Origin: an uncultured Lachnospiraceae bacterium
GTDB lineage: Bacteria; Bacillota; Clostridia; Lachnospirales; Lachnospiraceae
Direction of reading: 5' to 3'
Assembly (NCBI GenBank): GCA_910586015.1
Contig: CAJUGJ010000010.1
Coordinates: 27,759-91,758 of the forward strand
DNA length: 64,000 nt
Numbering within the stretch: position 1 is the stretch's first letter; each line of letters starts with the position of its first letter. The translations under genes were made by a program, and so were the position numbers. The notes beneath the pieces are model-generated. The model did not search any database and was not told the DNA's origin. It saw only the letters and a list, made by a program, of their open reading frames with translations. Shown piece by piece: positions 44,175-53,559 of this stretch.

Positions 44175-44790
44175 CTTGTACCTCACTTTTCTTTTTCTTA
44201 TGATTTTCAATAATAGAGCGGATCACTTGATAAAGATCCGGTTTTAATTCTTCTATAGAAATAGGTTCTTTATATAAAATTGTACTATAGCAGGTAGAAC
44301 TTACCAACTCTACAATCAAAAACAACATAACTTCTGGATCTCGAAACTCTATTCCTGACTCTTTTAATATTTTATAGTAGACCTCTTTAAAATCAATATC
44401 TTCCTTTTGAATATTTGTAGTCAGAGCCTCTTTAAAAATTCCCCAGCTTAAATTTTTAGAAATAAAATTCAGAAGTATTTGGTTTTCACTCAACTGATTA
44501 ATAATATGATCACATAAAAAAATAATTCTATCTTCAAAATTTTCAATCTGTTCCTGTTTCATCGCTTCTGCTGCATTTAAAAAAATCTGACTGGATTTAT
44601 GAGAAATTAGCTTATTTCTAATATCATATTTATCTTTAAAATAAAGATAAAAGGTTCCTTTTGCCATTCCTGCTTTTTCTGAAATTTCTGCAATAGATGT
44701 TTTACTTAATCCTTTGGTAGTAAATAAATGAAATGCTGTATTCAATAAAGAATCTTCTTTTTGTTGTTTATTTGATTCAACTTTTCCCAA
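44158..44790 (-). CDS. TetR-family transcriptional regulator
   Basis: A 210-residue repressor. The N-terminal helix-turn-helix is typical (LLNTAFHLFTTKGLSKTSIA, then AGMAKGTFYLYFKDKYDIRN), and the C-terminal about 150 residues are a helical ligand domain. The start is TTG, supported by AGGAGGTG six bases upstream. It is divergent from the MMPL exporter operon. Four TGACTnnnAGTCA palindromes lie in the shared region, one near its own start, so it probably represses both directions. Its ligand is probably a lipid-like or drug-like substrate of the exporter (inference). Confidence 0.9.
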   Translation of the reverse strand: MGKVESNKQQKEDSLLNTAFHLFTTKGLSKTSIAEISEKAGMAKGTFYLYFKDKYDIRNKLISHKSSQIFLNAAEAMKQEQIENFEDRIIFLCDHIINQLSENQILLNFISKNLSWGIFKEALTTNIQKEDIDFKEVYYKILKESGIEFRDPEVMLFLIVELVSSTCYSTILYKEPISIEELKPDLYQVIRSIIENHKKKKSEVQDGTTT

Positions 44791-44834
44791 GAAGACACCT
44801 CCTTTCTGTTATTGTCTTTATTATAATCTAAGAA

Positions 44835-44847
44835 TGACTTTCAGTCA
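44835..44847. promoter_or_regulatory. TetR operator, site 1
   Basis: TGACT-TTC-AGTCA, 45 bases before the tetR start; probably for autoregulation. Confidence 0.65.
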
Positions 44848-44922
44848 ATCTACTGTTATTGTATAGTTTGCCTGTATTATTTTGTTTTTTTTTTGTTCTC
44901 TTGATCAGTTTTCACAATTTTA

Positions 44923-44935
44923 TGACTAACAGTCA
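44923..44935. promoter_or_regulatory. TetR operator, site 2
   Basis: TGACT-AAC-AGTCA within an extended AtgactaacagtcaTT context, 32 bases upstream of site 3 in the same phase. Confidence 0.8.
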
Positions 44936-44953
44936 TTTTTAATATTTTTTTAA

Positions 44954-44981
44954 TTGACTAACAGTCATTTTATGATATAAT
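44954..44981 (+). promoter_or_regulatory. MMPL operon promoter overlapping TetR operator site 3
   Basis: TTGACT (44954-44959) and TATAAT (44976-44981) are 16 bases apart. The operator TGACT-AAC-AGTCA (44955-44967) covers the -35 box, which fits direct repression by the divergent TetR protein. Confidence 0.8.
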
Positions 44982-44998
44982 GACATCAGAATAATAAA

Positions 44999-45011
44999 TG
45001 ACTAATAGTCA
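44999..45011. promoter_or_regulatory. TetR operator, site 4
   Basis: TGACT-AAT-AGTCA, between the promoter and the MMPL ribosome binding site (AAGGAGG). Confidence 0.8.
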
Positions 45012-45038
45012 TTTAATAAAAATAAGGAGGAGTACAAA

Positions 45039-47150
45039 ATGATACAGTTTGGAAAGAAAGTTGTAAAATACCGTATCCCCATTTTAGTTATCAGTTTTCT
45101 ACTTTTGATTCCCTCAGTATTTGGTATGATTTCTACAAGAGTAAATTATGATATGCTCTATTATCTGCCAAAGGATATCGAAACTATGATCGGTCAGGAT
45201 ATTTTAATGGAGGATTTCGGTAAAGGTGCATTTTCTCTATTTATGACACAGGGAATGAGCAGTAAAGATATTATCTCCCTAAAACAGAAAATTGAACAGG
45301 TTGAACATGTAGAAAGTGTTGTTTGGTATGATACTATTTTGGATAGTTCAGTTCCAATGGAACTGATTCCAGAAAATTATCTCTCTAAGTTCCAATCAGG
45401 TGATATGGATCTGATGGCAATTTTTTTTGATGATACTACTTCTGCTGATACAACCATGAATGCGATTGAAGAAATTCGTTCTATTGCAGGAAAACAGACC
45501 TTTTTAAGTGGTATGTCTGCAGTGGTTACAGATACAAAAAATTTATCCAATCAGGAAACCCCAATCTATGTATTAATTGCAGTGATTTTATCTTGTATTG
45601 TACTTGCATTGACAATGGATTCATGGCTACTTCCGCTGTTTTTTATGTTAAGTATTGGTATGGCAATTTTATATAATTTAGGAAGTAACTATTTTCTTGG
45701 AGAAATTTCTTATGTTACAAAAGCATTAAGTGCAGTTCTCCAGCTTGGCGTCACAATGGACTATTCTATCTTTTTATGGCATAGTTATTCCGAACAAAAA
45801 CAACGATTTAATGGAGATAAAGAACGTGCAATGGCACATGCTATTTCTAATACTATTACTTCTGTTGTGGGCAGTTCTATTACAACAGTAGCAGGCTTTA
45901 TTGCTCTTTGTTTTATGAGTTTTACCCTTGGAAAAGATCTTGGTATTGTTATGGCAAAGGGAGTTGTTTTCGGAGTTTTAGGATGTATCACTATTCTTCC
46001 AAGTATGCTTTTAGTCTTTGACAGAGCAGTTGAAAAAACAACACATCGACCATTGATTCCAGACTTAGGAAGTCTTGCAACCATAATCAGTAAACATTAT
46101 TTTATCTTTATTACTATCTTCTTAGCTATGCTTGCTCCTGCCATTTATGGCTATACACATACAGATGTTTATTATAATTTAGATGAAACTCTTCCAAAAG
46201 ACTTAGACAGTATTATGGCAAATACAAAACTCTCGGAAAGTTTTCACATGAATTCAGTTCATATGGTATTAGCAGATAGTTCATTAAGTCCAAAAGATAC
46301 TATTTCTATGATGAATGAAATGAAATCTCAAGATGGTGTCAGTTTTGCATTGGGATTTGATTCTATGGTTGGAACAGCGATTCCAAAAGAATTAATTCCA
46401 AATAAAATCAGCCATCTTTTAAAAAGTGATCGCTGGCAACTTATCTTAGTTGGTTCAGAATATAAAACGGCGTCGGAAGAGGTGAATCAACAGATTAATG
46501 TATTGAATAGTATTGTTAAAAAATATGACAATAACGCAATGTTGATTGGAGAAGCTCCTTGTACAAAAGATTTAATCGAAATCACAGATAAAGATTTTAA
46601 GGTAGTCAGTGCTGTTTCTATTTGTGCTATCTTCTTTATTATCGTTTTTGTATTTCGCTCCATTTCACTTCCAGTGATTTTAGTTACTGTAATTGAATTT
46701 GCTATTTTTATTAATATGGGAATTCCATGTTATACTCATACTTCACTTCCGTTTATTGCTTCTATCGTAATTGGTACTATTCAATTAGGTGCAACCGTAG
46801 ATTATGCTATTTTAATGACAAATCGCTATAAAAAAGAACGCAGTAATGGTGTATCTAAACAAGCTTCTATCCAGACTGCACTAGCTGCTTCTATAAAATC
46901 AGTTATGGTCAGTGCATTTTGTTTCTTTGCAGCAACCTTTGGTGTGGGATTGTATTCGAATATTGATATGATCAGTTCTTTATGTACTTTAATGGCGCGT
47001 GGTGCAATTATTAGTATGTTTGTTGTTTTATTACTATTACCATCTTTATTTATGGTATTTGACCGTGTTATTTGTGCAACCAGTTTACATTTTTCTTCGG
47101 ATAAAAAGAGAATATCCGAACGATCTACGGAAACTGTTTCAGCACATTAA
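45039..47150 (+). CDS. MMPL/RND-family transporter
   Basis: A 703-residue membrane transporter with the two-fold RND layout: helix, extracytoplasmic loop and five helices, then the same again (about 12 helices). The two loops are visibly related (VNYDMLYYLPKDIETMIGQD and VYYNLDETLPKDLDSIMANT). Motifs in the cores include LGVTMDYSIFLWHSYSEQK and LGATVDYAILMTNRYKKER, whose Asp lies in the helix used for proton coupling in MMPL proteins. It likely exports lipids or amphiphilic drugs. It is first in a two-gene operon under TetR control. Confidence 0.9.
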   Translation: MIQFGKKVVKYRIPILVISFLLLIPSVFGMISTRVNYDMLYYLPKDIETMIGQDILMEDFGKGAFSLFMTQGMSSKDIISLKQKIEQVEHVESVVWYDTILDSSVPMELIPENYLSKFQSGDMDLMAIFFDDTTSADTTMNAIEEIRSIAGKQTFLSGMSAVVTDTKNLSNQETPIYVLIAVILSCIVLALTMDSWLLPLFFMLSIGMAILYNLGSNYFLGEISYVTKALSAVLQLGVTMDYSIFLWHSYSEQKQRFNGDKERAMAHAISNTITSVVGSSITTVAGFIALCFMSFTLGKDLGIVMAKGVVFGVLGCITILPSMLLVFDRAVEKTTHRPLIPDLGSLATIISKHYFIFITIFLAMLAPAIYGYTHTDVYYNLDETLPKDLDSIMANTKLSESFHMNSVHMVLADSSLSPKDTISMMNEMKSQDGVSFALGFDSMVGTAIPKELIPNKISHLLKSDRWQLILVGSEYKTASEEVNQQINVLNSIVKKYDNNAMLIGEAPCTKDLIEITDKDFKVVSAVSICAIFFIIVFVFRSISLPVILVTVIEFAIFINMGIPCYTHTSLPFIASIVIGTIQLGATVDYAILMTNRYKKERSNGVSKQASIQTALAASIKSVMVSAFCFFAATFGVGLYSNIDMISSLCTLMARGAIISMFVVLLLLPSLFMVFDRVICATSLHFSSDKKRISERSTETVSAH

Positions 47151-47171
47151 AAAGAATGGAGGGTTATTTTT

Positions 47172-49097
47172 ATGAAACGTTATCAAAAATATATTGCAGC
47201 AGCTCTTACTATCTGTTTAACAACCAGTGCTACATTTTACTATGCTGACAATAACTCAGCAAAAGCAGACAATTTTGTCGAAACAACTATTCGTTCTTCT
47301 GAAAAGACAGAAGTATCAAAAACAGCTTCTAATCTCACTTCTAAAAAAGAAGAAATGGTATATATTTTTGCTAATTCAGATGGCAGTGTTGATCATACTC
47401 TAGTTTCTGCCTGTTTAAAAAATCCGGATTCCCTTTCTTCTATAAATGATGTTTCCGATCTTACAGATATCGTAAACGTAAAGGGGTGGGAAGAATTTTA
47501 TAAAAATGGGAATTCTCTAACTTGGACAGCCAATGGAGCAGATATTTACTACCAAGGTAAAAGTCAAAAAGAACTTCCCGTATCTGTAAATATTACTTAT
47601 CTTTTAGATGGCAAAAAAATTTCTGCACAAGATCTTGCAGGAAAAAGTGGTAAAGTAACCATTCGTTTTATCTACGAAAACCATTCAAAAAAGCAGATAA
47701 CTGTCGGCAAAAATGAAGAAACTTTGGCTGTTCCTTATTTAGCTGTTACTGGAACAATGTTTGATCTTAATCAATTTGCAAATATTGAAGTTACAAATGG
47801 TTCTGTATTAACAGACGGAAATCGTGCAGTTGTATTATGTCTTGCCCTTCCCGGAATGACAGAAAGTCTTCAATTAGAGGATGATTCTTTACTCCCAGAT
47901 TATGCGGAAATTACAGCAGACGTTTCTAACTTCTCTTTAGCTGGAACAGTTACTGTTTTCACCAGCCAGCCATTTCAGTCTATTGCCAACAAAGATTTGG
48001 ATAGCTTAGATGATTTTAATATAGATAGTCTTAGTGATGCTATATCAAAATTAAGTGAAGCTTCTACTCAATTAGAAGATGGTTCTTCCGAACTCTATGA
48101 GGGAGCAGTTTCTCTACTTTCTGGTGCAACTTCTTTAGATAATGGAGTAAAAGACTTATTTCAGGGTACAACTCAATTAAATAGCGGAGCCTCTTCTTTA
48201 GCGTCGGGAACAAAGGAACTAAGTTCGGGTGCTAAAACAGTACAAGATTCCGTAAAAACACTTGATGTTGGAATTCAAAATACTAAATCAGGAGCAGATA
48301 AACTAGCCGAAGGATATACTCCTGTATTAGAGGGTGTTTCTGTTCTTACACAGGGGTTAAAGCAGACAACCGATGGAATTCATTCTTTATCGGATGGAAT
48401 GGATACTGCCTATGAATCTTTAACTCAGACGATTGTAGCAAATGAACAGGTATTAGAAGGATTAAAACAGGTTTATGCTGCTGCTCCTTCAGAAAATTTT
48501 GCAAAGATGATTCAGACCTTAGAAGTTACAATTACTGGTCAGAAACAGATTGCTGCAAGTATGACAGATGGAGGGAAGGGGTTAAAAGATGGTATTACTT
48601 CCCTTTCTGCCGGAACAAAAACAGTATTCGATGGAATAACTTCTTTAAATGCTGGTTTAAATACTCTTTCAGAAGGAACACTTTCTCTAAAAGATGGACT
48701 TACACAATTATCAGAAGGCAGTAGTAAATTAGTTACAGGTACTTCTTCTCTTTATCAGGCCTCTGTTCAAGTAAAAGACGGTGCAACCACTCTTTTTGAT
48801 GGTACAAAAACATTAGTTGACGGTGCAAGTGACTTAAAAGAGGGAAGTAGCAAATTAAAAGTTGGTGCTTCTAATTTAGCAGATGGTACAAAGACACTTG
48901 CTGATGGAATTGCTGAATTTAACGAAACGGGAATTCAAAAGCTAGTAGCTATATTTGATAGTGATATAGAACTTTTAATTGATCGTCTATCAGCTATGAC
49001 AGACCTCGTTAGTAAGGAAAACAACTTTTCTGGATTAATGGAGGGTATGGACGGAAGTGTTTGCTACCTATTAAAAACAAATGAAATTCAAAAATAA
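47172..49097 (+). CDS. Secreted YhgE-like protein with G-rich helical repeats
   Basis: A 641-residue protein with a signal peptide (KRYQKYIAAALTICLTTSAT, likely cut near AKA). After a beta-rich region of about 250 residues, residues about 290-620 carry many repeats of the form L-x-x-G-(ST)-x-x-L-x-x-G-(AS), for example LSEGTLSLKDGLTQLSEGSS. This is the rod-like repeat found in YhgE/Pip-type proteins that accompany MMPL exporters. No C-terminal membrane helix is visible, unlike YhgE itself, so it may be an extracytoplasmic partner of the transporter 21 bases upstream. GGAGGG precedes the ATG. Confidence 0.75.
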   Translation: MKRYQKYIAAALTICLTTSATFYYADNNSAKADNFVETTIRSSEKTEVSKTASNLTSKKEEMVYIFANSDGSVDHTLVSACLKNPDSLSSINDVSDLTDIVNVKGWEEFYKNGNSLTWTANGADIYYQGKSQKELPVSVNITYLLDGKKISAQDLAGKSGKVTIRFIYENHSKKQITVGKNEETLAVPYLAVTGTMFDLNQFANIEVTNGSVLTDGNRAVVLCLALPGMTESLQLEDDSLLPDYAEITADVSNFSLAGTVTVFTSQPFQSIANKDLDSLDDFNIDSLSDAISKLSEASTQLEDGSSELYEGAVSLLSGATSLDNGVKDLFQGTTQLNSGASSLASGTKELSSGAKTVQDSVKTLDVGIQNTKSGADKLAEGYTPVLEGVSVLTQGLKQTTDGIHSLSDGMDTAYESLTQTIVANEQVLEGLKQVYAAAPSENFAKMIQTLEVTITGQKQIAASMTDGGKGLKDGITSLSAGTKTVFDGITSLNAGLNTLSEGTLSLKDGLTQLSEGSSKLVTGTSSLYQASVQVKDGATTLFDGTKTLVDGASDLKEGSSKLKVGASNLADGTKTLADGIAEFNETGIQKLVAIFDSDIELLIDRLSAMTDLVSKENNFSGLMEGMDGSVCYLLKTNEIQK

Positions 49098-49115
49098 AAT
49101 AAATTTCTAAATCAT

Positions 49116-49163
49116 AAAAGCAAAATATCAAAAAAGGCGTAAATTTTTTGATATTTTGCTTTT
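49116..49163 (+). terminator. Terminator of the MMPL operon
   Basis: AAAAGCAAAATATCAAAAAA pairs perfectly with its complement at 49144-49163 across a short loop, 18 bases after the stop. Confidence 0.85.
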
Positions 49164-49196
49164 AAATTTTCTCTGTGGTTTATTTTTCCTCTTAAT

Positions 49197-49225
49197 TTGA
49201 CAGTACCTCTTTGCAATGATATAAT
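49197..49225 (+). promoter_or_regulatory. Consensus promoter of the hydrogenase cluster
   Basis: TTGACA (49197-49202) and TATAAT (49220-49225) with a 17-base spacer: a perfect SigA consensus, 32 bases before the first start codon. Confidence 0.85.
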
Positions 49226-49257
49226 AAATATTATGATTTAAAGGAGGTATTTATATT

Positions 49258-49500
49258 ATGGTAATTCAGGTTTGTATTGGAAGTTCATGCCATTTAAAGG
49301 GTTCAAGAAGTGTAATTTTAAAACTTCAGGAATTAATTCAAAAACATCAGTTAGAGGATAAAATAAGTTTATCAGGTTCTTTTTGTATGGGTCAATGTCA
49401 AAAAGGAGTTTGTTTAAAATTAGATGAGGAAATTTTTTCACTTTCCCCTGATACAACTGCTGAATTTTTTCAAAACGAGGTACTTGGGAGGCTCGGCTAA
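49258..49500 (+). CDS. Thioredoxin-like [2Fe-2S] ferredoxin (NuoE-like)
   Basis: An 80-residue protein with the TRX-like [2Fe-2S] pattern: CIGSSC near the N-terminus and CMGQC about 35 residues later (C-x4-C and C-x3-C). This matches the NuoE/HydC-type ferredoxin fold and gives a small electron carrier. AAGGAGG precedes the ATG. Its stop overlaps the next ATG by one base, so it is coupled to the PAS-hydrogenase and probably exchanges electrons with it. Confidence 0.88.
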   Translation: MVIQVCIGSSCHLKGSRSVILKLQELIQKHQLEDKISLSGSFCMGQCQKGVCLKLDEEIFSLSPDTTAEFFQNEVLGRLG

Positions 49501-51254
49501 TGGATGTTATAGGGTTTAAAAGTGCAAAATGTCGGAATTGTTATCGCTGTGTGAGAAATTGTGTTCTAAAGGCAATCTCTGTACAAAATTCGCAAGCCTA
49601 TATTATGGATAACCGCTGTATTTTGTGTGGTCGTTGTTTAGATGTATGTCCTCAAAATGCTAAAACACTTATCAGTGATTTAGATCGTGTGAAACAATTT
49701 TTACATAAGGGATATCAAGTGATTATTTCTCTTGCTCCTTCCCATGCTGCCTTTTTTACTTCTCATACTCCCGGGCAGACAGTACAAGCACTTTATCAAC
49801 TCGGTTTTCATGCTGTTTATGAAACTGCGCAAGGTGCAGCTCTTGTAACTGCTCAGTATCGTGAGTTAATGAAAGAAAATAAGATGAAATACATTATTAG
49901 TTCCTGCTGCCCTTCTATTAATGATTTAATTGAAATTTACTATCCATCTTTATGTAAATATCTTGCACCTGTGGTTTCTCCTATGATCGCCCATGCAAAA
50001 CAGTTGAAAACACAGTATGGGAAAGAAGTCAAAATTGTATTTATTGGTCCATGTATTGCTAAAAAACGAGAGGCAGAAATGGATCCTCGAACAAAGGGTG
50101 TAGTAGATGCGGTATTAAACTTTCATGAACTAGAAGACTGGCTAAAAGAAGAAAACCTTATTCCATCTCAATTACAGGAAGCCAAGTTTTCTGGAAAATC
50201 TCCGGGAATTCATCGTTTTTATCCAGAAGAAGGAGGAATTCTTACTACTTTTTCTACAGAGGATATTTCTTCAAAATATCGCAGACTTAGTGTCAGTGGT
50301 CTGGAAAATTGTATGGATCTATTTTCTAGTCTTATGCAAAATGAATTAGAACCTTGTTTTCTTGAAGTAAATGCCTGTAGCGGAGGATGTATTAATGGTT
50401 CCGCTCTATCATCATATCAAAGACGCTTTTCAGGTATGCTTTCTTTTCAGCGTTATGCTGGTTCTGATCAAAATAAAACAGAAGTGAAAGATGAAAAAGA
50501 AGATAGTTTTAATGATCTCTCTTTTATGCGGCGAACTTTTTCAGATCGTTCTCCAAAGATACAAGAACCTTCAGAAGAAGATATTCTTCGTATACTCCAT
50601 CTATTAGGTAAACACTCCAAACAAGATCTTTTAAACTGTGGAGCCTGTGGATATAATTCCTGTCGTGAAAAAGCAGTGGCAGTTTTAGAGGGAAAAGCGG
50701 AACTTACTATGTGTCTGCCTTATATGCAGGAGAGAGCACAATCAATGGCTAATGCAGTTCTTGATCATACTCCAAGTATTATACTGATTTTAGACAGTAA
50801 AGGTCATTTATTAGAATATTCTTCTTCGGCAGAAAAATTTTTTGCACCGCTAGGGATTCTTTCACATGGGATCTCATTTGATTCTTTTGTTGATATTAAA
50901 CCGTTTTTGCAGGCTCTAAAAACAAACAAGCCTATTTATGATCAAAAAGTAACTTATCCAGCTCTTGCTCGTATCACTCTACAAAAAATCATTCCTATTG
51001 AACCACAAAACTGTGTTTTAATTATTTTAGATGATATTACTAAAGAAGAAGAAAATCGAAAAAAAGTACAAACTATTCGACTTGATGCCCTAGAAATGGC
51101 ACAAAAGGTAATTGATCGTCAAATGTTTGTCGCACAGGAAATTGCAGGTCTTCTTGGAGAAACAACGGCTGAAACAAAGGTTACACTAAATCGTCTGCGA
51201 GATATGATTAGTCAAGATGATACCGTTTCTAGAAATCAGGAGGAAATTTTATGA
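49500..51254 (+). CDS. Putative sensory [FeFe] hydrogenase with PAS domain
   Basis: A 584-residue cytoplasmic protein of the HydS/HsfB type. In order: two 4Fe-4S clusters (CRNCYRCVRNC and CILCGRCLDVC), an H-cluster domain with SSCCPS (about 135), FIGPCIAKK (about 183) and NACSGGCING (about 292), then a further Fe-S motif (CGACGYNSC, about 380) and a PAS domain (about 415-510). All four H-cluster Cys are present. This order matches group C [FeFe] hydrogenases, thought to sense hydrogen. It overlaps the following PP2C phosphatase gene by four bases, the likely output. Confidence 0.88.
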   Translation: MDVIGFKSAKCRNCYRCVRNCVLKAISVQNSQAYIMDNRCILCGRCLDVCPQNAKTLISDLDRVKQFLHKGYQVIISLAPSHAAFFTSHTPGQTVQALYQLGFHAVYETAQGAALVTAQYRELMKENKMKYIISSCCPSINDLIEIYYPSLCKYLAPVVSPMIAHAKQLKTQYGKEVKIVFIGPCIAKKREAEMDPRTKGVVDAVLNFHELEDWLKEENLIPSQLQEAKFSGKSPGIHRFYPEEGGILTTFSTEDISSKYRRLSVSGLENCMDLFSSLMQNELEPCFLEVNACSGGCINGSALSSYQRRFSGMLSFQRYAGSDQNKTEVKDEKEDSFNDLSFMRRTFSDRSPKIQEPSEEDILRILHLLGKHSKQDLLNCGACGYNSCREKAVAVLEGKAELTMCLPYMQERAQSMANAVLDHTPSIILILDSKGHLLEYSSSAEKFFAPLGILSHGISFDSFVDIKPFLQALKTNKPIYDQKVTYPALARITLQKIIPIEPQNCVLIILDDITKEEENRKKVQTIRLDALEMAQKVIDRQMFVAQEIAGLLGETTAETKVTLNRLRDMISQDDTVSRNQEEIL

Positions 51255-51949
51255 AATTTGCTGCTGACATCGCTGGAAAAAGTCTGATTAAATATGGAGA
51301 AGAATTATGTGGAGATAAAACAGAAATTCTAACTGCGGGAGAAGATCAAATACTCATTCTTGCCGATGGAATGGGAAGTGGAGTTAAAGCAAATATTTTA
51401 GCTACTTTAACATCTAAGATCCTTGGAACAATGTTTCGCTATGGAGCTGATTTAGAGGATTGTGTTCATACTGTAATTCGAACTCTTCCCACATGTAAAG
51501 TTCGAAAAGCAGCCTATTCTACTTTTAGTATTTTAAAATTAGGAACTGATGGAAGTGCCAGATTAATTGAATTTGATAATCCATCTTGTATTTTTTTAAG
51601 GAATGGAACAGTTCTTCCTCTTAACTGGACACAAATTCAGATCGAAGGAAAAATGATTCGAGAAAGTCGTTTTTTTGTGGAAGTCGGAGATTATTTGCTC
51701 TTACTAAGTGATGGTGTTACTTTTGCGGGACTTGGAGGTATTTATCCATTTGGGTGGACAAGAGAAGGAGTTTGTGAATTTGCTTCAAAACTTTCTCTTC
51801 AATGTCCCTGTGCAAATGAATTGGTTTCTTTGCTTCTTGATAAATGTTTAGAATTATATAATAACCACCCCGGAGATGATACAACTTTGTTAGCAGCACG
51901 AATTCTGTCTGCACCATCTGATCTTTCGTCTGCTATAAATCTATCTTAA
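51251..51949 (+). CDS. SpoIIE-type PP2C protein phosphatase
   Basis: A 232-residue PP2C-like Ser/Thr phosphatase of the SpoIIE/RsbU kind. Metal-site motifs are ILILADGMGSGVKA, LLLLSDGVTFAG and the terminal HPGDDTTLLAARI. It consists of the catalytic domain only, so it should receive its signal from a partner; the PAS-hydrogenase gene overlaps its start (ATGA) and is the obvious one. Its target, perhaps an anti-sigma-antagonist, is not in the window. Confidence 0.88.
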   Translation: MKFAADIAGKSLIKYGEELCGDKTEILTAGEDQILILADGMGSGVKANILATLTSKILGTMFRYGADLEDCVHTVIRTLPTCKVRKAAYSTFSILKLGTDGSARLIEFDNPSCIFLRNGTVLPLNWTQIQIEGKMIRESRFFVEVGDYLLLLSDGVTFAGLGGIYPFGWTREGVCEFASKLSLQCPCANELVSLLLDKCLELYNNHPGDDTTLLAARILSAPSDLSSAINLS

Positions 51950-51964
51950 ATTAAGGAGGCAAAC

Positions 51965-53419
51965 ATGTTACAAGGAAATATTGATATTGGTACAATTAAA
52001 AATGAAGTTCTCTATGAAGTTGCAAAACTTGCTTTTCAAGGAGCGTTAGAAGAAAAAAAGGAGCAGCTTCCATTTGAAATGATCCCTGGACCACAAGCAA
52101 ATTTTCGCTGTTGTATCTATAAAGAAAGAGAAATTATTCGTCAGAGAATCTTACTTGCTCAAGGAAAATCTCCATCTTCTAAAAAAGATGACAAAAATAT
52201 CGTGCAGGTTATTAGTTCTGCCTGTGAGGAGTGTCCAATCACCCGTTTTGTCGTAACTGATAATTGTCAAAAATGTATGGGAAAACGCTGTCAAAATGCT
52301 TGTAATTTTAAAGCAATCACTATGTCAAGAGATCGTGCCTATATCGATCCGTCGAAATGCAAAGAGTGTGGAAAGTGTGCCCAAGCCTGTCCTTATAATG
52401 CGATTGCCGATCTGATGCGCCCATGTAAAAGAAGTTGTCCAGTTGATGCTATTTCAATGGATGAAAATGGAATTGTAATTATTAATGAAGAGAAATGTAT
52501 CAGTTGTGGAAATTGTATTCGTAATTGTCCATTTGGCGCCATTTCTGATCGTTCTTTTTTAGTTGATGTTATCAATCTACTTCGTTCGGATATTCCTGTT
52601 TATGCAATGGTTGCTCCAGCTGTAGAAGGACAATTTGGAGCTCAGGTTTCTACTGGTATTTTGGCAGAAGGAATCAAAGAGCTTGGTTTTGATGGAATGT
52701 TTGAAGTAGCACTTGGTGCAGATTTTGTTGCTGCCTCTGAATCAGAAGAATGGTATGAAGCATATCAAGAGGGTAAAAAAATGACTACTTCCTGTTGTCC
52801 TGCTTTTGTAAATATGATTAAGAAGCATTTTCCTGAACTTATAAAAAATATTTCTACAACAATTTCTCCGATGCAGGCAACTGCAAAAGTAGTAAAAGCA
52901 CTACATCCAGATGCAATTACTGTATTTATTGGACCATGTATTGCAAAAAAGAGTGAGGTTCTCGATCATATTACAGAAGGCGGAACAGATTATGCACTTA
53001 CTTTTGATGAATTAAATGCAATGTTTAGAGCAAAAGAGATTGAGTTGGCTTCCTTTGGACAAAATATGCAGCAAGGTAGTATTTTCGGAAAGAATTTTGC
53101 TGTGGCAGGTGGTGTAACAGCTTCTGTATTACAGGCATTAAAAGAAAAGGGTATACAAGCAGACATTCATGTAAAAGGATGTAATGGTGCTGCTGAATGT
53201 AAAAAAGCATTAATGTTATTAAAAGCTGGAAAACTTCCAGAAGATTTTCTAGAAGGAATGTCGTGTGAAGGTGGCTGTGTAAATGGTCCGGGTGCAGTTT
53301 TAAGTGGTAGACAGGCACAATTAAATCGTACTAATGTTTTAAAATCTGTGGATGATCGGGCTATTTATGATACGGTACATAGTTATGAAGACTGTAATAT
53401 TACTATGCACCGTAAATAA
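51965..53419 (+). CDS. [FeFe] hydrogenase, monomeric (group B-like)
   Basis: A 484-residue iron-only hydrogenase that interconverts protons and hydrogen with ferredoxin electrons. It has N-terminal Cys clusters (CEECP, CQKCMGKRCQNAC, then CKECGKCAQACP and CISCGNCIRNCP) for Fe-S relay. The H-cluster motifs are TSCCPAF (about 275, including the proton-transfer Cys), FIGPCIAKKSE (about 323) and MSCEGGCVNG (about 433). The length and motif variants fit group B enzymes. GGAGG precedes the ATG and a terminator follows. Co-expression with the sensory hydrogenase suggests linked hydrogen sensing and turnover. Confidence 0.9.
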   Translation: MLQGNIDIGTIKNEVLYEVAKLAFQGALEEKKEQLPFEMIPGPQANFRCCIYKEREIIRQRILLAQGKSPSSKKDDKNIVQVISSACEECPITRFVVTDNCQKCMGKRCQNACNFKAITMSRDRAYIDPSKCKECGKCAQACPYNAIADLMRPCKRSCPVDAISMDENGIVIINEEKCISCGNCIRNCPFGAISDRSFLVDVINLLRSDIPVYAMVAPAVEGQFGAQVSTGILAEGIKELGFDGMFEVALGADFVAASESEEWYEAYQEGKKMTTSCCPAFVNMIKKHFPELIKNISTTISPMQATAKVVKALHPDAITVFIGPCIAKKSEVLDHITEGGTDYALTFDELNAMFRAKEIELASFGQNMQQGSIFGKNFAVAGGVTASVLQALKEKGIQADIHVKGCNGAAECKKALMLLKAGKLPEDFLEGMSCEGGCVNGPGAVLSGRQAQLNRTNVLKSVDDRAIYDTVHSYEDCNITMHRK

Positions 53420-53432
53420 TATCTTTTTTAAA

Positions 53433-53492
53433 AAATAAGAAAAGCACAAAAAATAGGTTTATTTTGACCTGTTTTTTGTGCTTTTCTTATTT
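53433..53492 (+). terminator. Terminator of the hydrogenase cluster
   Basis: Long arms starting AAATAAGAAAAGCAC and ending GTGCTTTTCTTATTT pair over about 25 bp, with T runs on the 3' side. Confidence 0.85.
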
Positions 53493-53559
53493 CTAAAATT
53501 TTCATATTAATACGAACTGCATAAATTTCATATCATTTTTTTTTATTTTTTAAATATAT

